A DNA stretch of 64,000 nucleotides from Methylohalobius crimeensis 10Ki (GCF_000421465.1 NZ_ATXB01000002.1:362690-426689), one strand, 5' to 3'; shown: positions 17,904 to 27,382, counted from the stretch's first letter. A program made the numbers and translations. The notes: a model not told the origin generated them from the sequence alone.

Positions 17904-17927
17904 GGGCGACCGGCCGGTCGCCCCTAC
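17900..17927. repeat. 28-bp perfect palindrome (REP-like)
   Basis: gtaggggcgaccgg followed directly by its reverse complement forms a perfect 14-bp arm palindrome. It covers the stop codon of the small membrane gene and lies between two convergent genes. Its arm shares the gtaggggcg core with the hairpin at 63362-63385, which suggests a dispersed repeat family. It may also act as a bidirectional transcript end. Confidence 0.75.
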
Positions 17928-17934
17928 TACAATT

Positions 17935-18549
17935 CTAATCTTTGGGGACATAAATGATTCCATCATCGCACCCCGATTTTTGCAGATCGTAGGCGTCGTC
18001 GACATCGACAACCGCCTCGGGGCAAGGGATACGGATCACGCGCCGAGCGTATTTCCGAAGCAGAAATTTGGCGCCACTGTCCCCGGAAAGTCGCTGCAAA
18101 TCGTCAAAATATCTGCGGGGAAATAGCGCCGGAACGCCCAAGGTATCGGCATATTTACTGGCGGCAATCTCCCCGTACCGCTCAAACGCCTCGATGAGCC
18201 GATCGAGATGCGCGACCCCGACTCGAATTTGATCGGCGAGAATTATCAGAACTGCGCGATATTCCCCCATACGAGCGATGCCAACACGCACTGAACCACC
18301 CATGCCTTCCCGCCACGCCCTATTGTAGACCGGCGCCACATCGAGATCGGAAATCGCCTCCATAATCAGGTTTCGATGGGCACCGACCACGACGAATACC
18401 CGATCGCACAGGGATTCCAGTGCATTCAGGACAGCCCGCCGCACCAGGGGAACGCCGTCCAAGGTCAAAAGCTGCTTGGGCCGTCCAAGACGCGAGGAGG
18501 AGCCGGCGGCAAGCACCAAGCCCGCAATTCCTCGCTCCCACTCAGGCAT
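17935..18549 (-). CDS. mocA: MocA-like molybdenum cofactor cytidylyltransferase
   Basis: The 204-residue NTP-transferase has the N-terminal LAAGSSSRLGRPKQLL loop (14-29) of the MobA/MocA family and the GMGGSVRVGI motif. MocA-type enzymes attach CMP to molybdopterin to form the MCD cofactor used by xanthine-oxidase-family hydroxylases. It overlaps xdhC by 8 nt and follows the iorAB-like genes, exactly where such a maturation gene belongs. The LADQ(I/P) metal-site motif reads LADQIRV, a small deviation from LADQP. Confidence 0.85.
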   Translation of the reverse strand: MPEWERGIAGLVLAAGSSSRLGRPKQLLTLDGVPLVRRAVLNALESLCDRVFVVVGAHRNLIMEAISDLDVAPVYNRAWREGMGGSVRVGIARMGEYRAVLIILADQIRVGVAHLDRLIEAFERYGEIAASKYADTLGVPALFPRRYFDDLQRLSGDSGAKFLLRKYARRVIRIPCPEAVVDVDDAYDLQKSGCDDGIIYVPKD

Positions 18550-19639
18550 GGATCGGACCGGCCTTGCGGCTCAGCGGCATCCCGTCGCGACCGGCGAAAC
18601 ACGCCTGAATTTCGGCCACGATCGACAACGCGATCTCTTCCGGCGTTTCCGCGCCGATATCCAGTCCCACCGGTCCCTTTACCCGTTTCCGCGATTGGGC
18701 AAGGGATGCCGAAGCGTTGTTTTTCAAGGTATCGAGTAGCCGCTCCAAACGCGCCTTGGGCCCAAGCACGCCGCAGTAGCCGGCATTCGATCGCAATAAA
18801 CCCCGCAGCAATTCGCAATCGTGGAGAAAATGATGGGTCATCAACACCACCGCGGTGCGTCGGTCCGTTTGCACGACGCGGGCCATATCCTTGACCGGCA
18901 CGACGGATACCGACCGGGCGCCGGGAAAACGATCGGCCCGGGCGAAGGCTTCCCGGTGATCGAACACCTCCACGCTCCAACCGAGCCGATCGGCGAAGGT
19001 CACCAAAGGCAGCGCGTCCGGCCCGGCGCCGACCACGAGCAAGCGGATGGGCAGCTCGACCGGCTCCACCAATATCTCCCTATCCCGAATAGCGACAACC
19101 TGCGGCTTGCGTGCCGCCTTCACCTCGGCCACCTGACCCGAAAGATCGACCCGATCGTCCCAGTTGGACGACCACTGGACAGCACCGCCGGCGTCGCACA
19201 TCCAGCGGCTGGCGAGACGGGAGGAATCGAGGCTGCGAATCACGGTAGCCATCACCCCCCGCATCCGGTCCTTCAGGCAGCGGGCGATAAATTCCAGCGG
19301 CCCCGGCTGGCCGGGGCCCACCGGCTCGAGCAGAACGTCCACTTTTCCGTTGCACCCCAACCCTAATCCCCAAACAATCTCGTCGTCGGAGGTATTGTCG
19401 TAGCCGATCCGTTTGGGGCGGCCGTTTTTGCGTACTTTTTCCGCCTGAAGCAGCAAATCGTTTTCCAGACACCCCCCGCCGATGAGGCCGATGACTTCAT
19501 CACCGGGCAAAAACAAGGCCCGTGCCCCCGGACGCCGATAAGTGGAGCCCTCCACCCGAACGACGCTGGCGAGAACACCCGTCTTACCGTGTCGTTTGAC
19601 GCGTTCGAACGTATCGACGATATCGAGAATTTCTCTCAT
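18542..19639 (-). CDS. XdhC/CoxI family molybdenum hydroxylase maturation protein
   Basis: The 365-residue protein has an N-terminal XdhC/CoxI domain (VEGSTYRRPGARAL, GGGCLEND) and a C-terminal Rossmann XdhC_C domain (LLVVGAGPDALPL, then VLMTHHFLHD and GYCGVLGPKARLERLL). XdhC binds the sulfurated molybdenum cofactor and hands it to the apo-hydroxylase. It lies 54 nt after the large hydroxylase subunit and overlaps mocA, forming a maturation pair for the IorAB-like enzyme. Confidence 0.9.
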   Translation of the reverse strand: MREILDIVDTFERVKRHGKTGVLASVVRVEGSTYRRPGARALFLPGDEVIGLIGGGCLENDLLLQAEKVRKNGRPKRIGYDNTSDDEIVWGLGLGCNGKVDVLLEPVGPGQPGPLEFIARCLKDRMRGVMATVIRSLDSSRLASRWMCDAGGAVQWSSNWDDRVDLSGQVAEVKAARKPQVVAIRDREILVEPVELPIRLLVVGAGPDALPLVTFADRLGWSVEVFDHREAFARADRFPGARSVSVVPVKDMARVVQTDRRTAVVLMTHHFLHDCELLRGLLRSNAGYCGVLGPKARLERLLDTLKNNASASLAQSRKRVKGPVGLDIGAETPEEIALSIVAEIQACFAGRDGMPLSRKAGPIHA

Positions 19640-19693
19640 ATACGATTCGGCAGGATCGGCTGCTTAACGAAAAGCCTGAAAGGCGATGCCCGA

Positions 19694-21877
19694 TCAAGCC
19701 GACAAAGTCAAAGGCAATCGATAGAAACGCCGGCCCGTGGCGGCATGGAGCGCGTTGGCCACCGCCGGCGCGATCACCGGGGTGGCGGGTTCGCCGACGC
19801 CGGTGGGCGGCTGGGCGGAAGGGACAATATGGACCTCCACGGCGGGCATTTGATTGATGCGCAGCACCGAATAGTTATGGAAATTCGATTGCTTCACCCG
19901 CCCTTCCTCCAGGGTGATTTCGCTCATCAATACCGGGGATAGACCGTAACCGATCCCTCCTTCCATCTGCGCCCGGATAACGTCCGGGTTGACCGCCACG
20001 CCGCAGTCGACGGCACAGACCACCCGGTCGACGGTGAAGCTTCCATCGTCTCTCACCGTCACTTCCACCACCTGGGCCACATAACTATTGAACGATTTAT
20101 GCACCGCGACGCCGCGCCCTCTGCCTTCCGCCAGCGGAGTCCCCCAGCCTGCTTTTTTCGCCGCTAATGTCAACACTTTACGGTGACGGGGATGGTCCTT
20201 CAAAAGCGCCAGCCTAAACGCCACCGGATCCTTGCCCGCCTTCTCGGCCAATGCATCGATGAAGGTTTCGGTGGCAAAGGCGGTATGGGTGGACCCCACC
20301 GAGCGCCACCACTGCACGGGCACTCCGATTTCCGGAGAATGCAGATCCACGGTCAGGCTGGAAATGGCGTAGGGCAGATTGGCGGCGCCCTCCACGGAAG
20401 TGCTGTCCACGCCGTTCTCATCGATGTTCACGGACTCGAAAGCGGTGCCGCGCATAATCGACTGGCCGACGATGCGGTGTTGCCAGGCGATCGGATTGCC
20501 TTGCTCGTCAAGCCCCGCCCTGAGCCGGTGAAAATACATGGGACGGAAGTAGCCGGCGCGCATATCGTCTTCACGGGTCCAGAGCATTTTGACCGGAATA
20601 CCTTTGCCCACCTCCCGGGCGATGCTGGCCGCCTCCACCACGTAATCCGAATGGGGATTGCCCCGTCGACCGAAGCTACCCCCCGCGTACAGCATGTGAA
20701 TCTTGACCTGTTCCGGTTCCAATCCCAGCAGGGAAGCCACCGCCTTTTGGTCGCCGGTCTGCAGCTGGCAGCCGTTCCAAATCTCGCAGCCGTCATCGTC
20801 GATCCGAACCACGCAGTTCAACGGCTCCATGGCCGCATGGGCCAGGTAGGGAAATTCGTATTCCGCCTCCAAGACCCGGGCCGCTTGATCCAGCGCCTGA
20901 TCCGAATCCCCTTCCCGCCGGGCGATCGCGCCCGATTTCTGGGCCAGCTCCTTGTAGCGGGCCATGATCTCCGTCGAACCGAGCTTGAAGGCTTCGTTTT
21001 CATCCCATTCGACGCTCAAAGCGTCGCGCCCCTGTTTGGCGCTCCAAAAATCCTTCGCCAGCACCGCCACGCCCCGGGGAATCTCGACCACCTTGACGAC
21101 GCCGTCGACGGCTTGGGCCTTGCCGGCGTCGAAGGAACGGACCTTCGCGCCGAAGCGCGGGGGATGGGCCACCACCGCGATGAGCATGCCCGGCAGCTTG
21201 ATGTCGAAGGTAAAAACTGCGCTGCCGTCGGTCTTGCCGTCGTCTTTGCGCGGCACGTACTTGCCGATATAGACGAAATCCTCGGGGTCTTTCAAGACGA
21301 TGTTCTTCGGCACCGGCAGCTCGGCGGCCGCGGCCGCCAATTCACCGAAGGTGGCCTTATGGCCGGAAGCAGCATGGGCGATCACGCCCTTCTGCACGGT
21401 GATGTCGCCCGCCGGCACCTGCCAACGCTGGGCGGCGGCGGTCACCAACATCTGCCGGGCCGCCGCACCCGCCTTGCGCATTTGCTCGAAGGAATTGGCC
21501 ATGGCCGTGCTGCCGCCGGTACCCTGATAAGGGCCCCACAGCAAATTGTTGTAACGACTGGCGTCGGCCGGCGCGCCCTCGGGAGTGACCTGGGACCAAT
21601 CGGCATCCAATTCCTCGGCCACCAGGGTGGTGAGGCCGGTGTAGGTCCCCTGCCCCATTTCCAAGTGCTTGATGATCACCGTGACGCGGTCGTCCGTCCC
21701 GATGCGGACGAAGGCGTTGGGCACGAATCCGGCTTCTTGGCTGAATGTCGCGGCCTGCTTGCCACCACCCTTAAACGCCGACGGCAGACAAGCCCCCAAC
21801 ACCAAGCCGGTTCCGATGACGGCGGAGGCTTTCAAAAACCGGCGCCGGCTCACATTGACAATCAAATCATCCGCCAT
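19694..21877 (-). CDS. IorB-like large subunit of a periplasmic molybdenum hydroxylase
   Basis: This 727-residue protein belongs to the xanthine-oxidase superfamily, isoquinoline 1-oxidoreductase beta type. It begins with a Tat signal (SRRRFLKA, residues 10-17). That signal ends in LGAC (C30), a possible lipobox, so it may be a Tat-exported lipoprotein. Family segments include [35 protein letters not shown] and a closing [18 protein letters not shown]. It holds the MCD cofactor and should hydroxylate a heterocycle or aldehyde. IorA, which lacks a signal, would be carried out as a folded partner. Real substrate unknown. Confidence 0.92.
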   Translation of the reverse strand: MADDLIVNVSRRRFLKASAVIGTGLVLGACLPSAFKGGGKQAATFSQEAGFVPNAFVRIGTDDRVTVIIKHLEMGQGTYTGLTTLVAEELDADWSQVTPEGAPADASRYNNLLWGPYQGTGGSTAMANSFEQMRKAGAAARQMLVTAAAQRWQVPAGDITVQKGVIAHAASGHKATFGELAAAAAELPVPKNIVLKDPEDFVYIGKYVPRKDDGKTDGSAVFTFDIKLPGMLIAVVAHPPRFGAKVRSFDAGKAQAVDGVVKVVEIPRGVAVLAKDFWSAKQGRDALSVEWDENEAFKLGSTEIMARYKELAQKSGAIARREGDSDQALDQAARVLEAEYEFPYLAHAAMEPLNCVVRIDDDGCEIWNGCQLQTGDQKAVASLLGLEPEQVKIHMLYAGGSFGRRGNPHSDYVVEAASIAREVGKGIPVKMLWTREDDMRAGYFRPMYFHRLRAGLDEQGNPIAWQHRIVGQSIMRGTAFESVNIDENGVDSTSVEGAANLPYAISSLTVDLHSPEIGVPVQWWRSVGSTHTAFATETFIDALAEKAGKDPVAFRLALLKDHPRHRKVLTLAAKKAGWGTPLAEGRGRGVAVHKSFNSYVAQVVEVTVRDDGSFTVDRVVCAVDCGVAVNPDVIRAQMEGGIGYGLSPVLMSEITLEEGRVKQSNFHNYSVLRINQMPAVEVHIVPSAQPPTGVGEPATPVIAPAVANALHAATGRRFYRLPLTLSA

Positions 21878-21889
21878 GGCTGCCTCCTG

Positions 21890-22351
21890 CTAAGCAAGCG
21901 ATTTGGCCGCTTCTTTGAGCGCGGCGCGAATCCGGACGTAGGTAGCGCAGCGGCAAATATTGCCGGCCATGGCCGCATCGATATCGGCATCGTCGGGATC
22001 GGGATTGCCGGCCAGCAAAGCGGCGGCCGCCATGATCTGCCCGGACTGGCAATAGCCGCACTGAACCACGTCGAGCTCGTTCCAAGCGGAACGCACCGCC
22101 CGGCCTTCCCTCGAAGTGTCGACTCCTTCGATGGTGGTGACGGATTTGCCGGCCACGCTCGAGACGGGGGTGACGCATGAGCGGACGGGATTCCCGTTCA
22201 CGTGGACCGTGCACGCGCCGCAGAGCGACATGCCGCAGCTATATTTGGTGCCGGTCAACCCCAAGTAATCGCGTAGAACCCATAACAAGGGTGTATCGGA
22301 AGCCGCCTCGACTTGCCGCTCCTGACCGTTGATTTCGAAGCTAATCGCCAT
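21890..22351 (-). CDS. IorA-like [2Fe-2S] small subunit of the molybdenum hydroxylase
   Basis: A 153-residue protein with two [2Fe-2S] domains. The plant-type cluster is [21 protein letters not shown], and the second helical-domain cluster is CGYCQSGQ ... NICRCATY. It passes electrons from the molybdenum centre to an outside acceptor. The start at ATG 22351 follows GGAGGAG; the longer frame to 22477 runs into the promoter. It lies 12 nt before the large subunit. For relatives of this type the acceptor is often a c-type cytochrome, and one is encoded immediately upstream. Confidence 0.92.
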   Translation of the reverse strand: MAISFEINGQERQVEAASDTPLLWVLRDYLGLTGTKYSCGMSLCGACTVHVNGNPVRSCVTPVSSVAGKSVTTIEGVDTSREGRAVRSAWNELDVVQCGYCQSGQIMAAAALLAGNPDPDDADIDAAMAGNICRCATYVRIRAALKEAAKSLA

Positions 22352-22414
22352 GCGCTCCTCCTGCCAATGCCATTCGATGGGAGACGGGCGCCGCTCGTGC
22401 GCGGAGAGACTTTG

Positions 22415-22443
22415 AAAATACTGCAGGCATAGGATGTTGTCAA
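22415..22443 (-). promoter_or_regulatory. Sigma-70-type promoter for the iorAB-like operon
   Basis: On the minus strand TTGACA (22443-22438) and TATTTT (22420-22415) are separated by exactly 17 nt, in the gap between the cytochrome c stop and the iorA-like start. The hydroxylase genes may thus be expressed independently of the upstream mtr-like operon. Confidence 0.6.
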
Positions 22444-22480
22444 ACGCGTCAAGCCCTCGCTTAGCGGAAAGGCACAAAAC

Positions 22481-23074
22481 TTACTTTCCGCGTCCGTAAT
22501 AGGCGATCAAGCCCTCAACCTCTTCCGCTCCGAGCTTGCTCAGCTTCTTCAGCATCATCTTCTCCGCGGCTCTCTCTCCTCGTAAGTATTGCCTGAGAAC
22601 TCTGCGCAGATGAGAGATCCGTTGCCCCACCAGGATAGCCTCATACTCGTCGGAAGCTCGACCCCCCTTCACATGGCACTTGGCGCATAGGCGCTGATGG
22701 ATCTTCTTCCCTTCCTCGGCCTTACTCGGGTCCACCTGCTGAAGCTGGGGGCGGAAAGGCTGCCGGCTGTAGTGGTCGGCTGCTATTTGAATCTGGTCTT
22801 CGGTGAGCCCCTTGGCCACCGCCTCCATAACCGGCGAGGGCCAGTCTCCGGCGGCATAGGCTTTGAGAGCATAAACCAAAAAGGTTCGCGACTGACCTCC
22901 GATGACGGGCACATTGGGATCGTCTCCGACCCCGGAGGAACCATGGCAGGCGCTACAGAACTCAATCGAATCCGGCATCGGTTCGTCGCTCCAGCCGAGT
23001 TCGACCCACAGGCCGGCAAGGAAAAAGACAAGCCACCCAATCATTCCTATCTCCACTAAGCGCCGGAATTTCAT
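22481..23074 (-). CDS. Periplasmic diheme cytochrome c (c4/c553-like)
   Basis: The 197-residue product has an N-terminal signal or anchor (about 8-29) and two heme c sites, CSACH (about 40-44) and CAKCH (about 131-135), each followed by a cytochrome c class I fold with likely Met ligands. It resembles cytochrome c4/c553 electron carriers. Its start overlaps the mtrB-like stop as ATGA, tying it to the MtrAB conduit. It also precedes the molybdenum hydroxylase genes, so it could carry electrons between the two; that role is inferred. Confidence 0.85.
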   Translation of the reverse strand: MKFRRLVEIGMIGWLVFFLAGLWVELGWSDEPMPDSIEFCSACHGSSGVGDDPNVPVIGGQSRTFLVYALKAYAAGDWPSPVMEAVAKGLTEDQIQIAADHYSRQPFRPQLQQVDPSKAEEGKKIHQRLCAKCHVKGGRASDEYEAILVGQRISHLRRVLRQYLRGERAAEKMMLKKLSKLGAEEVEGLIAYYGRGK

Positions 23075-25206
23075 TGGAACTGATACACCATCGAGAAGGA
23101 AAACACACTCACCGAATAGTTGTGACTCTGCTCCCCCAGGCTAAGTACAGTGGGGATGGAATCTGGCCCGACCCCGTCAATAGGCCACTGGTCGGAACGG
23201 AACCGCTCGTATAAAAAACCGAGCCTGAGCCCCAGATTCTGCCGAAGGCGATAATTGGCATGCACATCGAAAGTGTGGCGGCTAGTGTCGAGGTCGGGAA
23301 AACCATTCCCGGCGCCGGTAACGTCAATGGAGCCTTCCGAGGCAGCGTATACATAATTAGCCCCCACATCCAAACGCTTGGGAATGGCGATTACCTTTAT
23401 CCCCACACCCAGGGTGTCGAAAATGTCGGCAGTACGGCCGGACCAATCGGGCTTGGAGAAACTTTGACTGCCGGCCTGCTTGGCCTTGATCCACTGCCGA
23501 GTATAGAAAGCGTAAGTGCTGAGCCGCTCCCAAGGGGAGAAGGAAAGGTCCAAGGTTAAGCCGAAGTCCTTTTCATCCTTGAGACCGATGACGGATTGTC
23601 CGTAGTCGTCATGGGCGAAGTCGCCGCTCACTCCGACGCTCCATCGCGTCGAGGGAGTCGCCACCAAACGGATACGGGCCTCGTTTCGATCGCGCTCGGC
23701 GAGGAAGAATTTCCGCAGGAACGGGTTTTGGGAAGGAGTCACCTCGGCGACCGGATCGAAGGAACTGGGATCACGTTCGGCGTGAGCGAATCTCGCCATC
23801 ACGTCCAGGAGCCGGTGGGGACGAGAAACAAACTTTGCCCAGAAGGTTTTTTCCCGGGTTTCTCCTATTTCTTGGAAGGTCCGATCCATCCGCTGATAGT
23901 CGAAACCGGCCGAGGCGTTGAGGTGCCGGGCAAAGGCGTAGCCGCCTTTCACGCTGACCAGATGGCGTTTGAAACTGTAGGGCAGGTTAGTCCGCCCCGC
24001 GACGGAAGGCGCAGAGTCGGCGACGATGTAGGTATAAAGATCCTGGGGCGTATCGTTGTCCCGGTCCTCTAGACGGTACCGGGCATTGAGACTGAGCCCT
24101 CGCCAGGGCCGCGATGAGAGCTTGAGATTCACCAGGCGAGTCTGCACCTCTCCATCCAGGGAATCCCGAGGTAGGGGCCTGTCCAGATCCGGATCCACAG
24201 CGAACGGCAGCAAGCTTTCGTCCTGGTTCATTCGACCGAAGGCGACGCGGGCGCTGACCCGCGTTCGTGCCGGAAGGTCGTAGCCCAGGGAGGCGAAAAT
24301 CTGATGAAAGCGGTTGTCCGGTGGCAACGCCAATCTCCCCACTGCCCCCGGTTCGCCTTTCCCGGCGAAAGGGTTGCGCCAAGTCAGAGACTCGTTCTCG
24401 TTGTTGAAGAAAGAGCCCCGATAACCCAGTTCCGCTTGGAAGCGCCTCCAGCTATACGCCGCCGCCACCTCCACCTGATCGGTTTCGTAATCGACGGGCT
24501 CAGGAAGAATCGCCGTCCGAGTAGCCCCAAACGACGAGCCGACAGCGCCTCCGATGCTCTTGGTTCCGTCCTTGAACTCGTGCGAAAAGGCCGCCCTGAG
24601 CTCCCAACCCTTCCTGGGAACCAGGGAAAACCGGGCACCGAAGCGCCTGCGCTCCTGTTCCAAGTCAACCTTCCGCAGATTTGCTCCCAGGGTGGTCATA
24701 CCACTCGTCGAATCGGCATTCACCCAGCCCCCGGGTAGGGTGAGTGCCTCGCTCCCCGTTCCGCGGAAAGGAGACTGGGCCGTATCTTGATCGAACCGAG
24801 GCAGCTGATCGTAGATTAGCCCAAGCCGATAGCGACCCTGCACGCCCCCGTCGATCTCCACGCGGCGCGTGGTCAGACCGAGGTCTGAAGCCCGCACATC
24901 CAGCCGCTGGCCTTGATTCCGATAGCGTCCCTTCACGCCGCCGACCCCATAGGCTCCCTGCTCCTCAAGTCCCCGATATTCGCCGAACTTGAATGCGCTG
25001 TCGGTGACGGCGCCGACTCCGGCCTCAGCCTCGCCGGAAAGACGCCTCGGGGACGGGCACCAACGACATTCCCATCCGGGTGGGCGCACGCCCGATGCCG
25101 GAGAGGCCGCGCGCACCGACGAGGCATTGGCGGCGGCCAGGATCACCACCGGACCCAATACCCCCAAGGAGCACCTTGATGGGAAGACTATCTCTATGTC
25201 TTTCAT
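23071..25206 (-). CDS. MtrB/PioB-family decaheme-associated outer-membrane beta-barrel
   Basis: The 711-residue protein has a signal peptide, a short N-terminal CxxC-containing segment (ECRWCP), and a long series of alternating amphipathic strands ending in a VYQFQ beta-signal. This is the plan of MtrB/PioB/MtoB porins, which hold a decaheme cytochrome inside a 26-strand barrel. The start at ATG 25206 overlaps the MtrA-like stop by 4 nt; the longer frame to 25563 reads antisense to hemes of the neighbour. Together with the decaheme protein it makes a trans-outer-membrane electron conduit. Confidence 0.87.
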   Translation of the reverse strand: MKDIEIVFPSRCSLGVLGPVVILAAANASSVRAASPASGVRPPGWECRWCPSPRRLSGEAEAGVGAVTDSAFKFGEYRGLEEQGAYGVGGVKGRYRNQGQRLDVRASDLGLTTRRVEIDGGVQGRYRLGLIYDQLPRFDQDTAQSPFRGTGSEALTLPGGWVNADSTSGMTTLGANLRKVDLEQERRRFGARFSLVPRKGWELRAAFSHEFKDGTKSIGGAVGSSFGATRTAILPEPVDYETDQVEVAAAYSWRRFQAELGYRGSFFNNENESLTWRNPFAGKGEPGAVGRLALPPDNRFHQIFASLGYDLPARTRVSARVAFGRMNQDESLLPFAVDPDLDRPLPRDSLDGEVQTRLVNLKLSSRPWRGLSLNARYRLEDRDNDTPQDLYTYIVADSAPSVAGRTNLPYSFKRHLVSVKGGYAFARHLNASAGFDYQRMDRTFQEIGETREKTFWAKFVSRPHRLLDVMARFAHAERDPSSFDPVAEVTPSQNPFLRKFFLAERDRNEARIRLVATPSTRWSVGVSGDFAHDDYGQSVIGLKDEKDFGLTLDLSFSPWERLSTYAFYTRQWIKAKQAGSQSFSKPDWSGRTADIFDTLGVGIKVIAIPKRLDVGANYVYAASEGSIDVTGAGNGFPDLDTSRHTFDVHANYRLRQNLGLRLGFLYERFRSDQWPIDGVGPDSIPTVLSLGEQSHNYSVSVFSFSMVYQFQ

Positions 25207-26174
25207 CGTTGGCGTTTCACCCCCGACGGATGGTTGGAACCGTGCACCTGAGAGTGACAGTTGAGGCACCCCTTGGCCAGCACGGCAGCCTGGAGAGGAC
25301 CGGCAAGCCCGGTCCCACTGTAAGCAATGCTCGGATGGCCCGCCTGGGAGTGACACTGTTGGCAGAGTAAGGGGGGACGCTTCTTCAGCAAAGCCGGATG
25401 ATTGGACCCGTGAGGGAGGTGACAGTGGGTACAGTCCTCGGGAACGGGAGCGTGCTCCCAAAGAAACGGTCCCCGCTTCTCCGGGTGGCACTGGTAGCAT
25501 GTCTCGTTGAGAGTCGGCCGACGCAGAAGGACGGGACCGGGCCCGCCGTGAACATCGTGACAATCGCTGCAGACCATTTTTCCGAAGCGGATGGGATGAA
25601 CCGACATCTTATGAACATCCGCGCGCTGGCGCTGATGACAGCGGAAACAGACCTGCGGCTGAGTGGCCAGATCGAGCACCGGATCCTCGCGGCTGTGGAT
25701 TCGATGACAACTGGCGCACACCAGCCGGCTGCTCTCGTGCACGCTTCCATTCCACTGGATTCGACCTCGCGTGCGATGACATTGCAAGCACGCGGCGTTC
25801 TGGCGCTCCGGTGCCGCCGACGAGCTTTCCCCGAAGACGATGACGGCGGGGCGCTCTTCGCCGGGCATCACCTTGGCGGTATGAGCCCGCCCGGGTCCGT
25901 GGCAGGCCTCGCACTGAAGCCCCGCGAAGGGAGCTCTCGGGTCCTCCTGACTTCCATGGGGCGTCTCGAAGATAGCCATCACCGGATATTCGTAATCCTC
26001 GTCATGACACTTGAGGCAAGTGTCCGCCCCGTGCTTGGAATAGCCGGTGTATCCGTCGGCGGCAAAAGCGCCCGCCGGGCAGAGAAAGAGAACCAGGGCA
26101 ACTGTAAGCGTGGCCCGTAGCTCTTGTCTGTCTCCCCCAGAAGCAGCGTCCGTTCCGGTTCCCCAGCCGGTCAC
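25203..26174 (-). CDS. MtrA/MtoA/PioA-like decaheme cytochrome c
   Basis: The 323-residue secreted protein contains exactly ten CXXCH heme sites in order: CLKCH, CEACH, CLQCH, CASCH, CFRCH, CSDCH, CYQCH, CTHCH, CQQCH, CLNCH. A signal peptide ends near AGAFA-ADG (about 38-39). Count, size and the partner MtrB gene match the MtrA/DmsE family. The start is GTG 26174, preceded by GGGA. No MtrC/OmcA outer-surface decaheme gene is seen, as in Fe(II)-oxidising MtoAB or PioAB systems, so either inward or outward electron flow is possible. Confidence 0.92.
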   Translation of the reverse strand: MTGWGTGTDAASGGDRQELRATLTVALVLFLCPAGAFAADGYTGYSKHGADTCLKCHDEDYEYPVMAIFETPHGSQEDPRAPFAGLQCEACHGPGRAHTAKVMPGEERPAVIVFGESSSAAPERQNAACLQCHRTRGRIQWNGSVHESSRLVCASCHRIHSREDPVLDLATQPQVCFRCHQRQRADVHKMSVHPIRFGKMVCSDCHDVHGGPGPVLLRRPTLNETCYQCHPEKRGPFLWEHAPVPEDCTHCHLPHGSNHPALLKKRPPLLCQQCHSQAGHPSIAYSGTGLAGPLQAAVLAKGCLNCHSQVHGSNHPSGVKRQR

Positions 26175-26195
26175 TGTTTCCCGCCTATCCTATCG

Positions 26196-27305
26196 TCAAG
26201 GGTGGAAAGTATAGGTTACCGAATCCAAAGCCAGAATATCACCGGGGTCGATGGTTCCGTCGGAGAAGGCTCCGGGTGATGTGACCACCAAATAAATAAT
26301 GTATTGTCCGGCGAGCTCGTCCCCGACCCAGGTGTTCGTATAGAAATCCGGGATTGTCACAAAGAAGGAAGCCGGGAAGGAGAACGAGATTAGGGGACTC
26401 ACGTTCGCTAGCCGCGAGATGCTGCCGACTTCAACCTCTGGAGAGAGATCTGAAAAGAAGTTCAGAGTGTCTCCATCCGGGAGCAGAATGGCGAGGAACA
26501 CGTCGCCGTCGACCGGAGCGACCGGGTTCGATGCGGCCAGGGACAGGCGAAGAGTGTTGCCGGGTGCGAAAGCCTCTTGATTCGCCGTGACTGCCAGGGC
26601 CAGGTTCCCCGATGCGGGGGGCGTGAAATCCACCGTCAGGGCCGGGGTGGGCGCAACCGAGTTTTCCCGGGAAGCGAAGCGTTTTGCCGTTCCAAACCCA
26701 CCCTCGTCACCGATGAGTATCCAGCCGTGATTGAGGGAAGGGTCGTCCAACCAAGTCTGAACATCGGTGGTCATCTGGACGCTCGTCCAGGTGAAACTGC
26801 CAAGCCCCTGCACCGAAACTGATGCGCTGAGCGTAAATTCGAAGTCGCCCCGGGGATTATCCCAAGGGATGAAATCGAAGAAAGCGTGCTCCACCGTGGC
26901 GTCACCGGGGGTGGCGAGGGTCCCTGCTCCCTCCTCGGCTGGCGCGTCGGACGTCCCCTCGCCCCAGTCTGTCTGTAGCTTGTGAAGGGTCACTTCGGTA
27001 GCGGGAGAGCCGGGACGCTCCCGGGTCATTTCCAGGGTGAGCGTGGCGCTGTTGATGGTCGATCCGGGGGGAATGCGTCCGGCGACGTCGAAGGCGATGA
27101 GCGCCCGTCGCAAGAGGCCGGCGTCGGTGCGCCCGACGAACAACCCATCCCCGCGCCCGTTAGCCAACACCCCCCCTGACCCCTCGTACATGGTGTTGTC
27201 CTTGGACGCCGGCAGGACGACTTGGTCGGCCCAGACTCCGCCACTTTCCAGGACCAACAACAGTCCCAGAACGCCCCTTATTAAGTCCGCTGCTTGTTTC
27301 TTCAT
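26196..27305 (-). CDS. Secreted DNRLRE-domain protein
   Basis: A 369-residue exported protein with a signal peptide (cleavage near VWA-DQ). The N-terminal DNRLRE-type beta domain (about 25-230) contains RALIAFDVAGRIPPGSTI, WGEGTSDAPAEEGAG and GWILIGDE, which are typical of extracellular or cell-wall proteins. The C-terminal 130 residues look like another beta-sandwich of unknown kind. AGGAGGGG precedes the ATG at 27305. It is the first gene of the mtr-like operon (21 nt before the decaheme gene), so it is a candidate surface partner of the conduit, a role usually filled by MtrC-like cytochromes. Confidence 0.75.
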   Translation of the reverse strand: MKKQAADLIRGVLGLLLVLESGGVWADQVVLPASKDNTMYEGSGGVLANGRGDGLFVGRTDAGLLRRALIAFDVAGRIPPGSTINSATLTLEMTRERPGSPATEVTLHKLQTDWGEGTSDAPAEEGAGTLATPGDATVEHAFFDFIPWDNPRGDFEFTLSASVSVQGLGSFTWTSVQMTTDVQTWLDDPSLNHGWILIGDEGGFGTAKRFASRENSVAPTPALTVDFTPPASGNLALAVTANQEAFAPGNTLRLSLAASNPVAPVDGDVFLAILLPDGDTLNFFSDLSPEVEVGSISRLANVSPLISFSFPASFFVTIPDFYTNTWVGDELAGQYIIYLVVTSPGAFSDGTIDPGDILALDSVTYTFHP

Positions 27306-27371
27306 GATCCTAACCCCTCCTCTTGATTGTGGGTATAGGAGAAATAAACGCACTTTTCGGGCAAGCAATAA

Positions 27372-27382
27372 TGTACAGTACA
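27372..27382. promoter_or_regulatory. 11-bp palindrome TGTACAGTACA upstream of the mtr-like operon
   Basis: A perfect palindrome lies about 67 nt before the first gene of the mtr-like operon. On the minus strand a TTGACG lies 17 nt before TACTGT, which overlaps this palindrome, so it could be an operator over a -10 region. The evidence is weak. Confidence 0.3.

Noticed and set aside
20183-22180. Long plus-strand frame of 665 codons opposite the iorAB-like genes
   Set aside because: It is the antisense of well-identified molybdenum hydroxylase subunits and shows no motifs of its own.
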